Assembly: GCA_017964325.1 (NCBI GenBank)
Contig: JAGCSE010000235.1
Coordinates: 1 to 7,751, forward strand
Source: Victivallales bacterium
Lineage (GTDB): Bacteria; Verrucomicrobiota; Lentisphaeria; Oligosphaerales; Oligosphaeraceae
DNA length: 7,751 bases
Direction of reading: 5' to 3'
Shown here: piece by piece, positions 1-7,500 of the stretch
Position numbering within the stretch: the first letter of the stretch is position 1
How the letters are laid out: each line of letters starts with the position of its first letter
Translations under genes and position numbers: made by a program
The notes under the pieces: model-generated
What the model saw: only the letters and a program-made list of their open reading frames with translations
What the model was told of the DNA's origin: nothing
Database searches by the model: none

Positions 1-1392
1 AATGCTGAATTGACGTGGGTTCCGTATATGAATGCCCGTCGGGAAGGCTTCCGTCTGAAAGGCGATTACGTGCTGACGGCGAACGATGCGTTGGAAGGGC
101 GGATGTTCCCCGACAGAATCTCATACGGCGGCTGGCCGCTGGACACGCATGATCCGTTGGGCATGGAGAATCCGAACGGCAACGGCTACTGGCATTCCCA
201 TCCGGGCGTACCCGAATACTCCATCCCGTATCGCGTGTTGTATTCCCATAATATAACGAATCTTATGTTTGCGGGACGCTGCCAGAGCGTGACGCATATC
301 GCTTTGGGCAGCACTCGCGTAGAGGCGACGATTTTCACGTTGGGGCAGGCCGCCGGCACGGCGGCGGCCATGGCCATCGCCAAAGGTTTATCGCCAAGAG
401 AATTTGGTCAAAAACACATCGTCGAATTGCAGCAGCGGTTGTTGAAAGACGATCAGTTCATTCCACAACTGCGCAACGAAGATCCGCTGGATTTGGCGCA
501 AAAAGCGAAAGTGACGGCGACAAGTTCCATGGACGTCGTGACATACGATCGAAAAGAACCGGGGCTTCGGGCGAGACAGAAAGTCAACCGCCATGTTCTG
601 AACATGAAACGTGCGACATGCTTCGCGCGATGGGACGTTGAAAATCTTGAAGGCATTGAATGCCTGCTGGAGTCGCAATTGGCGGAACCTGTTGAAATCA
701 CGGCGACTATCTATGAAACGGATGATCCGTCCACAGGGCCGGATGGCGCGGATTTACTGGCGACTTTGAAAGGCTCCGTCCCGCCGAAGGCGGAAAGCTT
801 CGTGCTGTTCGCTCCTGAAAAGCCATTGAAACTGACAAAATCCCACGTCTGGATTGTCCTCCCGCCGCAGAACGACGTCTATTGGCTGTTGCGCGACAAG
901 GCAACGGATTCGAAGGGCGGCCGCGCATGGCAGGGATGGAAATTCGTTCAGTCGCAGCAATATGCGATTGTGACAAGACCACTGTTGCATCATCCGTTGG
1001 ACACGGCGCCCGAACAAGTCATCGACGGCGTTTCACGTCCTGTCGACGACTGCGTCCATGGCTGGATTTCGTCTCCTGATGAAAAGCTGCCGCAGTCGTT
1101 GCAGCTTGATTTTGAGGAACCTGTGTCGGCAAAGGAGATTCGCTTGACGTTTGATACGGATTTGACTCCGTCGCGTGTGTATCTCGCCCCCATGCCGCGT
1201 CAGCTGGTGAAATCCTACGTTGTGGAAGGCTATGACGGAAAGACGTGGAAGACGCTGGCGGAGGAGACGGAGAACAAGTTGCGCTTGCGTATCCATCCAT
1301 TTGATGAGCAAAAGCTTAGCGCTGTTCGTGTGACGGTTCGGGAGACATGGGGCGATGCGTCCGCGAGAATCTTTGAAGTGAGATTGTATTGA
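1..1392 (+). CDS. FAD-dependent oxidoreductase (FAD_oxidored type) with C-terminal discoidin-like domain, 5'-truncated
   Basis: The frame is open from base 1 and ends at TGA 1390-1392 (463 codons seen), so the start lies before the window. The TTG at 10 and ATG at 28 fall inside conserved sequence and are not starts. Numbering from base 1, residues about 10-145 look like the C-terminal part of the FAD_oxidored family (PF12831): a GDYVLT segment, a YGGWPLDTH segment, NLMFAGRC at 87-94, GSTRVEAT from 103 and GQAAGTAAA from 115. The last segments form the FAD-contacting end of such flavoproteins. Residues about 165-320 form a beta-rich linker region. Residues about 325-463 resemble an F5/8 type C (discoidin) sugar-binding fold, with DGVSRP at 342 followed by LQLDF and IRLTFDTDL. 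This architecture is familiar from PVC-group genomes, where the electron donor and substrate are usually unknown. The Rossmann GxGxxG motif is not visible because of truncation. The gene is followed 30 bases later by a secreted glycosidase-like gene, suggesting a shared role in carbohydrate processing. Family is confident; substrate is not known. Confidence 0.88.
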   Translation, partial: NAELTWVPYMNARREGFRLKGDYVLTANDALEGRMFPDRISYGGWPLDTHDPLGMENPNGNGYWHSHPGVPEYSIPYRVLYSHNITNLMFAGRCQSVTHIALGSTRVEATIFTLGQAAGTAAAMAIAKGLSPREFGQKHIVELQQRLLKDDQFIPQLRNEDPLDLAQKAKVTATSSMDVVTYDRKEPGLRARQKVNRHVLNMKRATCFARWDVENLEGIECLLESQLAEPVEITATIYETDDPSTGPDGADLLATLKGSVPPKAESFVLFAPEKPLKLTKSHVWIVLPPQNDVYWLLRDKATDSKGGRAWQGWKFVQSQQYAIVTRPLLHHPLDTAPEQVIDGVSRPVDDCVHGWISSPDEKLPQSLQLDFEEPVSAKEIRLTFDTDLTPSRVYLAPMPRQLVKSYVVEGYDGKTWKTLAEETENKLRLRIHPFDEQKLSAVRVTVRETWGDASARIFEVRLY

Positions 1393-1410
1393 TCATTCAA
1401 ACTATAATAT

Positions 1411-1415
1411 AGGAG
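1411..1415 (+). promoter_or_regulatory. Ribosome binding site of the secreted glycosidase-like gene
   Basis: AGGAG lies seven bases before ATG 1423, a near-ideal Shine-Dalgarno sequence and spacing. It fixes the start of the downstream gene, and the start also places a signal peptide at the N-terminus. The 30-base gap after the previous stop supports co-transcription. Confidence 0.85.
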
Positions 1416-1422
1416 TAAGAAC

Positions 1423-4257
1423 ATGGGTAAACGTTTTGCGGTAGTCGTATGCATCATCTGTTTGGCTGTCTTCGGGCAGGAAAACATTGTGAAGAATGCT
1501 GATTGGAAGGAGATAGGGGCGAACGGCGTTCCCGTCGGCTGGAGCATCAGGCCGGAGGTCATCGCGGAGCATGGCGGCGACGGCGGGGCGGATTTCATAC
1601 TGTCCGGAAAGGACGGCAAGGAGGCCATCGTAACATATCCTATCAAAATCGAGCCGAATGTCCCATATGTTTTTTCGTATGAAATGAAATGCGCGGAAGA
1701 GGCGATGGTGCAAAACTATCTGGAATGGCATTGGCCTGAAAATGGCGCGGAGGTTTATCGTAGTTCTGGTGCGGCAAAATTTCATGCGACGAAGGAATGG
1801 AAAACCTACAAGGCGATGGTTCTTTATACAACGGCGACCACAAGTGGCTATATTGCACTGCGTTCAACAAATGGCGCAAAGATTCAGTTCCGCAATCTCG
1901 TGGTCCGCAAAGCACGTCTGCGCCGCGATGAAGGGACGGGCGGCCAGTGGAATTTGGAGGCCGTCGATTCGTTCACGGATGACAGCATAGTCGTCAAAGG
2001 CGGCAAATCAGCCGTCCTCTCCGGCATTCCTGTCAAGGAGGGCATGACCTACCGCTTGTCATACGACGCCATCGGCATCGGCGAAGTGGATCCCGCGTTC
2101 CCGTTCCATGAGATTTCAACGCGCATTGAGCCGCGTGTGCAAGGCGCGTTCGCCTTCAATGATGTGGCCAATTCCACACAACGGAAGTTCCAGAAATTCA
2201 CGGTTCCCGCAAATAGCGGTGTCACAACTATTTCCGTTACGTTCGGCGCGAAGACGAAGGCCGCGATCGGCTTCAGCAATTTCAAACTGGAGACGGTCGT
2301 GCCAGACCCGCGTGACGCATGGCGGCTTGAAATCGTGAAGCCGTTCTATCGCAACACGTTGTATTCGTCCAACATGCCGAAGGTAATCTGTTTCCGCATC
2401 CATGGTGACGGCACGCCGGATTTGATCCGCTATTCGTTCAACGGCGTGACGCAGACAATGCCGAAAACTGATGATATCCACATCCCGCTCGAAAAGAACA
2501 TGAAGGATGGCAAGTATCTGCTGTCCTGCGACTTGCTGGACAAGGACGGCAAGTCGCAGAAGCATTTCGAGGAGACGATTCTGAAAGTCCCGAAGGCCCC
2601 TGTGGAGATCATCGGCCAGCCAAACCGCTATTTCACCATCAACGGCAAGCCGTTCTTCCCGATCGTCCAGTGGAGCATTCGTTCGCATGATGACGATTTC
2701 CTCTATTATGCGGCGCGTCACGGTGTTAACTGCTGTTTCTTGCATTTCAGTGCGGATGAAACGGTCAATCTCCGCAAGTTGGATCAATTGAACAGGTTCG
2801 GTATCAAAGCCATCGTGCCAATGGGCTATGCAGAGGCTAGTCCCGCGATGCAGGAAACGCTACGGAAACGTTTGGAGGAACGGTTGACACCCGCCGTCCG
2901 CCGTCATCCCGCGCTGTTCGGCTATTTCATGGTCGATGAACCGCTGTGGGGCGGCAAATCGAACGTCCCCTTGAAGGAGAGCTATGATACGTACCGTGAA
3001 GTGGATCCGTACCATCCCGTCTGGATCAACGCTGCGCCGCGCAACGAAGTGGAGGATCTCCGCCCATATGGCGAGGCCTGCGACATCTGGGGGTGCGACA
3101 TCTATCCGATTCCGTCGCCGAACAGCCATTCAGGCATAGAGGACAAGACGATGACGTCCGTCGGAAAATACTGCCTGCGGATGGATGACACGACATGGGG
3201 TCGCAAGCCGATCTGGATGGCGCTTCAAGGCTTCGGTTGGGGCGAGAATCCGGAAAATGGCCCGAACGGCCGTGCGAAAATCCATCCATCTCTTCATGAA
3301 ATGCGTTTCATGGCGTTCGACGCGATGCTCAACGCCTGCACGGGATACGGACTGTGGGGCACGAACTTCGTGAAAAGCGTTGATTTCATGGAGACAATCT
3401 ATAAAACGACGGCGGAGGTCCATCGTTTCTCTGGCGTCATGATGAATGGAAAATCGCTGCCGTCGCCGAAGGCGTCCGATGCGGCCATTCGTGTCAACAT
3501 GCTGGAAGTGAACGGACAACGTTATGCGTTTGTCATGAATGTGACGGACAAGCCTGTGAATGGCACGACGGAGCTCGGTGACGGCGCATGGCGCGAAATC
3601 ACGACAGGCGAAGGGCAGGGCGCTTTGGGCGAAAACGGCGTGGCGTCCGTCAATTTGAAGCCATATGGTTTTGTCATCTACGGAACGGCGGAACTGCCGC
3701 CGCCGATCATGCCGCTGGTTCCTGTGAATGAAGAACTTGAAAAGGAAGGAAGTCCCGTCAAACGCGTCATCGACGCCTATCTGTTCAAGTTGGAAAATAC
3801 CAAATATTTCAAGACGAAGGCCAGCTGGCTTTGGAGCACGGAAGGCGTGAATCAGAACGGCAGCACATGCTTTGTCGCGAAGGAGTTCACGGCGAAGGCA
3901 GGGCAGAAGGCTCTGCTGAAAGTCGCCGTGGACGATTTCTCCACCGTCTATCTGAATGGCCGCCTGATTGGCAAGACACAGGACTGGAACATCTTGCATG
4001 AATTCGACCTGTCGCCTGAACTGCAAGACGGGCGGAACATTCTGATGATCCGCGGCAGCGACAGCGGCGGGCTTCCCTGCGGCGTGCTGGCGGAGCTCCA
4101 TGTCGCTGGACAGGTCATCTTGAGTGGCGATGAATGGCTTGCCAAGCCTGCAAAAGCGGAGGAGCAACCGCCCGAGACGTTGGACGGTTTCAAAAAGGCC
4201 CACATCGTCTGCCCGTATGGCGGCGGCGCATGGCGTGAAAATGTTTTGATGAAGTAA
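1423..4257 (+). CDS. Secreted glycoside-hydrolase-like protein: carbohydrate-binding regions, TIM barrel, C-terminal galactose-binding-like domain
   Basis: Complete 944-residue protein; ATG 1423 is chosen by the AGGAG site and by the signal peptide. Residues 1-4 (MGKR) are basic, 5-17 are hydrophobic, and cleavage is likely near VFG/Q at 18. There is no lipobox, so it is probably exported by Sec and cut by signal peptidase I. Residues about 20-160 (NIVKNADW opening, GVPVGW) and about 165-300 look like two beta-sandwich, CBM4/9-like regions. A beta-rich linker reaches about 395. Residues about 400-660 look like a clan GH-A TIM barrel: NGKPFFPIVQW from 407, GYFMVDEP at 500-507 with E506 as candidate acid/base, DIWGCDIYPI, WMALQGFGWG around Q602, and MRFMAFDAMLNA leading to GLWG. 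A small beta domain (about 670-760) follows. Residues about 800-918 (WLWSTEG, VAVDDFSTVYLNGRLIG, NILMIRG, LLAEL-like VLAELHV) match the sugar-binding fold that accompanies GH2 and bacterial alpha-rhamnosidases. It probably acts in the periplasm or outside the cell on a plant, algal or host glycan. The exact GH family and linkage cannot be assigned; a non-catalytic role is possible. Confidence 0.82.
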   Translation: MGKRFAVVVCIICLAVFGQENIVKNADWKEIGANGVPVGWSIRPEVIAEHGGDGGADFILSGKDGKEAIVTYPIKIEPNVPYVFSYEMKCAEEAMVQNYLEWHWPENGAEVYRSSGAAKFHATKEWKTYKAMVLYTTATTSGYIALRSTNGAKIQFRNLVVRKARLRRDEGTGGQWNLEAVDSFTDDSIVVKGGKSAVLSGIPVKEGMTYRLSYDAIGIGEVDPAFPFHEISTRIEPRVQGAFAFNDVANSTQRKFQKFTVPANSGVTTISVTFGAKTKAAIGFSNFKLETVVPDPRDAWRLEIVKPFYRNTLYSSNMPKVICFRIHGDGTPDLIRYSFNGVTQTMPKTDDIHIPLEKNMKDGKYLLSCDLLDKDGKSQKHFEETILKVPKAPVEIIGQPNRYFTINGKPFFPIVQWSIRSHDDDFLYYAARHGVNCCFLHFSADETVNLRKLDQLNRFGIKAIVPMGYAEASPAMQETLRKRLEERLTPAVRRHPALFGYFMVDEPLWGGKSNVPLKESYDTYREVDPYHPVWINAAPRNEVEDLRPYGEACDIWGCDIYPIPSPNSHSGIEDKTMTSVGKYCLRMDDTTWGRKPIWMALQGFGWGENPENGPNGRAKIHPSLHEMRFMAFDAMLNACTGYGLWGTNFVKSVDFMETIYKTTAEVHRFSGVMMNGKSLPSPKASDAAIRVNMLEVNGQRYAFVMNVTDKPVNGTTELGDGAWREITTGEGQGALGENGVASVNLKPYGFVIYGTAELPPPIMPLVPVNEELEKEGSPVKRVIDAYLFKLENTKYFKTKASWLWSTEGVNQNGSTCFVAKEFTAKAGQKALLKVAVDDFSTVYLNGRLIGKTQDWNILHEFDLSPELQDGRNILMIRGSDSGGLPCGVLAELHVAGQVILSGDEWLAKPAKAEEQPPETLDGFKKAHIVCPYGGGAWRENVLMK

Positions 4258-4293
4258 AATTCACGTTGAAAATATATTATCAATGAATGGTCT

Positions 4294-4318
4294 TGCCTCT
4301 CCCCTCCGGGGGGAGGCA
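4294..4318 (+). terminator. Strong GC-rich hairpin, probable transcription terminator of the oxidoreductase/glycosidase operon
   Basis: Bases 4294-4304 pair with 4308-4318 to make an 11-bp stem (one T-G wobble at 4300/4312) around a three-base TCC loop. It lies 37 bases after the TAA of the glycosidase-like gene, where a terminator is expected. The following bases (tctccagttcc) are not a true U-tract, so this is not a textbook intrinsic terminator. It could instead be an RNA-stabilising 3' structure or a dispersed extragenic palindrome. Confidence 0.5.
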
Positions 4319-4328
4319 TCTCCAGTTC

Positions 4329-4338
4329 CCGCATGCGG
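4329..4338. repeat. Perfect 10-bp palindrome CCGCATGCGG
   Basis: CCGCATGCGG is its own reverse complement; the flanking bases do not extend the symmetry. It sits just upstream of the 18-bp tandem repeat and the proposed promoter, so it could be an operator. At this length it could also be chance. Confidence 0.25.
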
Positions 4339-4342
4339 CAAA

Positions 4343-4378
4343 TTCCCTTGACTTTTCAATTTCCCTTGACTTTTCAAT
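4343..4378 (+). repeat. Exact 18-bp tandem duplication containing TTGACT
   Basis: TTCCCTTGACTTTTCAAT occurs at 4343-4360 and again at 4361-4378 with no mismatch and no spacer. The identity stops exactly at both ends (4342 versus 4360 and 4379 versus 4361 differ). Each copy carries the -35-like hexamer TTGACT. Exact copies suggest a recent duplication or paired binding sites upstream of the kinase-like gene. Confidence 0.85.
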
Positions 4379-4395
4379 GACGCAATCTATCTTAT
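4367..4395 (+). promoter_or_regulatory. Candidate sigma70-type promoter of the UbiB-like kinase gene
   Basis: TTGACT at 4367-4372 (second repeat copy) is five of six to the -35 consensus. Seventeen bases later TCTTAT at 4390-4395 matches four of six -10 positions; TATCTT at 4388-4393 is an alternative with a 15-base spacer. Transcription would begin near 4400-4402, giving a leader of about 110 bases. The first repeat copy has no comparable -10 at the right distance. Promoter rules in this group are poorly known, so this is inference from consensus alone. Confidence 0.4.
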
Positions 4396-4431
4396 TTGGA
4401 TGAAAAAACACCATTCTTCATTGCGTTCCTT

Positions 4432-4467
4432 AGCTCAACTGCCAATCAGTTAGCCAACAGTTGAGTT
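4432..4467 (+). promoter_or_regulatory. Leader stem-loop upstream of the kinase-like gene
   Basis: AGCTCAACTG at 4432-4441 pairs with CAGTTGAGTT at 4458-4467 (eight perfect central pairs plus one G-T and one A-T pair), enclosing a 16-base loop. It would fall inside the 5' leader if the promoter at 4367-4395 is right. The stem is followed by only one more T and then GG, so a terminator role is weak. A binding site or translational control element is possible. No known riboswitch class was recognised. Confidence 0.35.
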
Positions 4468-4499
4468 TGGATAGCACACAAGCATAACATCAATATTTC

Positions 4500-4503
4500 A
4501 GGA
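4500..4503 (+). promoter_or_regulatory. Short ribosome binding site (AGGA) of the kinase-like gene
   Basis: AGGA is eight bases before ATG 4512 and is the only purine-rich Shine-Dalgarno-like sequence near the open frame's first ATG. It is weaker than the AGGAG used by the upstream gene, and it supports choosing ATG 4512 as the start. Confidence 0.55.
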
Positions 4504-4511
4504 ATACAATA

Positions 4512-7500
4512 ATGGGCGGAACGAAGATCGACGATTGGGGCAGATTCGAGAAGAACCTCTTCAAGGGGATGTCCGGCATTCCGGACGAGAATGTGGACAA
4601 GCTCAAGAAGTCCGCGGACGACGGTGTGCTCTCCTCACGCGTCTCCGACGTCAAGGCCGGCCACATTCACGCCAGCTCGGTCAAGAAATTCTTCCTTGGC
4701 ATCATCACGTTGGGTATCTATAACATCTGCCATAGCATCAGCGCCAAGAATCAGCGGGCCACAAAGGTCGCGCTCAAGGAGGGTGTGGACAATGTGCATT
4801 GCGCATTGAGCTACCTGTCCTCAGTGTGCCAGAAAGATGTGCAGGAAAAAGGCGCAGGAGCTCAGGTTTTCAACTTCAATAAAGAATATGTCATGACGGC
4901 TCCTGATATCAAGCCATTTTCACAGGAGGGACAAGAATTCCTCCAAGCCTCCAACTGTCGTCTCGTTGAACAAAAAGGCGACCCAGACTTTCCAAGTGGA
5001 CAATTCATTCGCACAACCATGGGTGGCGTACAAGTTGACATCGGTCTCATCGGCGGCCAGACCGCAAAAGTACGCATCAAAGATGGCGACGGCAACGGAA
5101 AGGACGCCATCGTGGTTCTCCCCGTGATAGAGGATGCCCTCTTCAGGCTTGAGAAGGACATTGTTCGCGATACGGAGATTTTCGGTGGCAACATGGTCGA
5201 GAAGATGCTTACGCGCTACGACAAGAGACTTGAACTTGAAAAGACGGTCAATGGAGCGGAAATGGCCGGTGTGCCGCGCCGCGTGAACATCAAGAACCGC
5301 CAGATGGAGCTAAGCCGCAGCATCCTCTCCATCCGCTACGGGATGTCGGACGAACGCCTTGACTATCTGGATCGCGATCTTTCCAAACAACTGGCGATTC
5401 AGGCAATCAAGGAGAATATCACGAGTGGGCCAGCACTTGACGTGCATTACGACAAAATAGTCTCGCAGCGTCATCTCGTCGGCGAGGACATGCTTTCACT
5501 CTACAACAAACTGGAAGCGGCTGGCGACATCGAGGCTAGGATCCACCTTTCGAAGGCAGCCCCGCAGGCAGTGGAAGGCGAAGGACGCCCCACTGCGATG
5601 CAGCAGGAGATTCACAACTTTGCGGCGGACTTGATTCTTGCGGAGGACATCTCCGACTACGACAAGGATATCGGCAAGTCTGGATATCTTGATGGTCAGC
5701 GCCTTCGGAACGTATTCGCCAAGCATCATGACACGATAGCCGCCCTGATGACAGAGCGCGCGACGAACAAGAATGCCATTCCTGCAGCTTTGGCGAGCCT
5801 TGACCCGGGAATGCAGAAGGCGGTTGTCAATCTCCTTGACACGCTTCTTGGCAATCAGGCGAAAAAGATCGAGAGAGTTGGTAGCGACATGAATCCTGAC
5901 CAGTATCTGACCCGACTGGTCGGGGACTTTGACGCCGAGGTTGCAAGAGAACAGAGGAAAAAGGACAAAAACTGGTTGAACGAAATCGACGATTACTCTC
6001 AAAGGAGGCAGTTCAACGATGCGGGTATTGGCGCCAATGAGAAAGACACGTTCAGCTTGAGGAAAGAATTGTCCAAGAATAGCGCCTCCGAGGACAAGAT
6101 ATTTTTTGCGGTGGAGGATCATGAGGAAAAGGACAAGGCTTACGACTACCGCCGTCACGGCAAGGCAAATTTCTTCGCGCAGGTCGAACTCGAACTGAAC
6201 AAAAGCATCGAGGAGGCGATGAAGAATACTGTGCAGACGCAAATGAAGACGATGCTTGCCAACGTCTTCCCGAAGGAGAATCCCGTTGCTTTGAATTCGG
6301 CCTCATCCCTTGACACGATTGTCGCTGACCGTGCGAGCGACCCAGAGATGAGACTCCTCAAGGAAACGCTCAATGTCTATTTTGAAAAGATGAGCGGCAT
6401 TGACAAACGCAACATGATGGCGCGGCTTGTACGTCACACCGTCGCAGGCGCCTCAGACGGCATCCGCTTCGGTGAACTGCTCAAAGGCGCTGGTCCCCTT
6501 CTTCAAAAGATGATGCAGGGATTGGATCCCGATTCGTTCACGGACCCGAATTTCCGCCTTGCAATCGAAGACATGCGCTCCAAACTTGCGCCGATTCCAG
6601 AAAAGGCCGTCAAAGCGCAGTTAGCAGAAATCATTGCGCGCTCCAACGGCGCGATTGAATCTATTACCATAAAGGACGCACTGGGCGCGGCCTCAGTGGC
6701 GCAGACCTTCCTCTGCTCCATTAAATTGCAGGGCGAGGATGCGCCGCGCGAATGCGTCGTCAAAATGATGCGCCCAGATGCATACTTGCGCACACTGCGC
6801 GAGGCGGAGGTGTTCCGCGAAGTCGCCAAAGGAATCAAAGGGATGTCCCAGACCTTTGAAGGCAAACTGGCGGGGATTATGAAAGAACTGGACCTGAGGC
6901 TTGAGGCGAATAACGTCCAAGCAGGTCTTGATGTCTATGATGCGGGAATAAGGAAAGTGAACAAGACGTTCACCAACGTCTTCTCCATGCGGCTTAGCGA
7001 GATTCCAGGAACGGAGCCGACCAAAGGGCTGATGGTGCTTGAACGTGCACCTGGCGTGCCGATGGATAAGTTCCTCAAGAACACGAACGAGTCCATTGCC
7101 ACGAACAAGGCAACCGTCATCGATGACATTGCCAAGCGTGGAAAGGAAGATGCCATCGTGAGCATGCTTGACGGAACGGATAAGCTTACAAATATCTACG
7201 AGGACACCCTTGCCAAGCACGACGCGCTCTCCAACCTCACGACTATCTGGATTCGTGAGGGGCTTTTTACCAAGACGGGATTCTATCACGGTGACCTCCA
7301 TGCGGGCAACATCATGGTTCCGACTGCTGACGACATCGCCAATGGCGTCCCCAACGGTGTGACCATGATTGACTTCGGCAACGCGACCAAACTAAATTCC
7401 AACGAGCAGAAGAACGTCATTCGAGTCATCGCTGGTGCGGCGGGCAATGCTCCCGACCTGTTCCTCAAGGGATTTGAAGCGCTCCTTTCCGACGCAGGGA

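Noticed and set aside
1403..1408. Perfect TATAAT, suggesting a promoter for the glycosidase-like gene
   Set aside because: It lies only two bases before the AGGAG site, so transcripts would start at or after the ribosome site and lose it. No -35 is seen at the right distance, and co-transcription with the preceding gene explains the layout better.
2116..2787. 223-codon open frame on the minus strand
   Set aside because: It is fully antisense to the linker and barrel start of the glycosidase-like gene. The Arg/Ile-rich sequence is typical of reverse-frame artefacts, and no family resemblance is seen.
3130..4203. 357-codon open frame on the minus strand inside the glycosidase-like gene
   Set aside because: It lies wholly opposite a confidently coding gene, its product has low-complexity Arg/His/Leu-rich sequence with no recognisable motif, and it has no good ribosome site. 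It is an antisense shadow.
4380..4426. ACGCAAT (4380-4386) and ATTGCGT (4420-4426) inverted repeat
   Set aside because: Seven pairs separated by 33 bases in AT-rich sequence, overlapping the proposed -10 region, are easily expected by chance, and nothing else supports it.
4258..4511. Possible small RNA or tRNA in the intergenic region
   Set aside because: I looked for a cloverleaf, a CCA end and known riboswitch cores on both strands and saw none; the structures present are simple hairpins.
4535..4809. Short plus-strand frames at 4535-4723 and 4591-4809
   Set aside because: They overlap the start of the kinase-like gene in other frames and give Arg/Ser-rich products without motifs. The frame from 4512 is far longer and better supported.
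5496..6242. 248-codon minus-strand open frame, and another at 6693-7301
   Set aside because: Both are antisense to the kinase-like gene, whose sense frame is uninterrupted and carries the conserved kinase motifs. Neither antisense product shows a recognisable domain.
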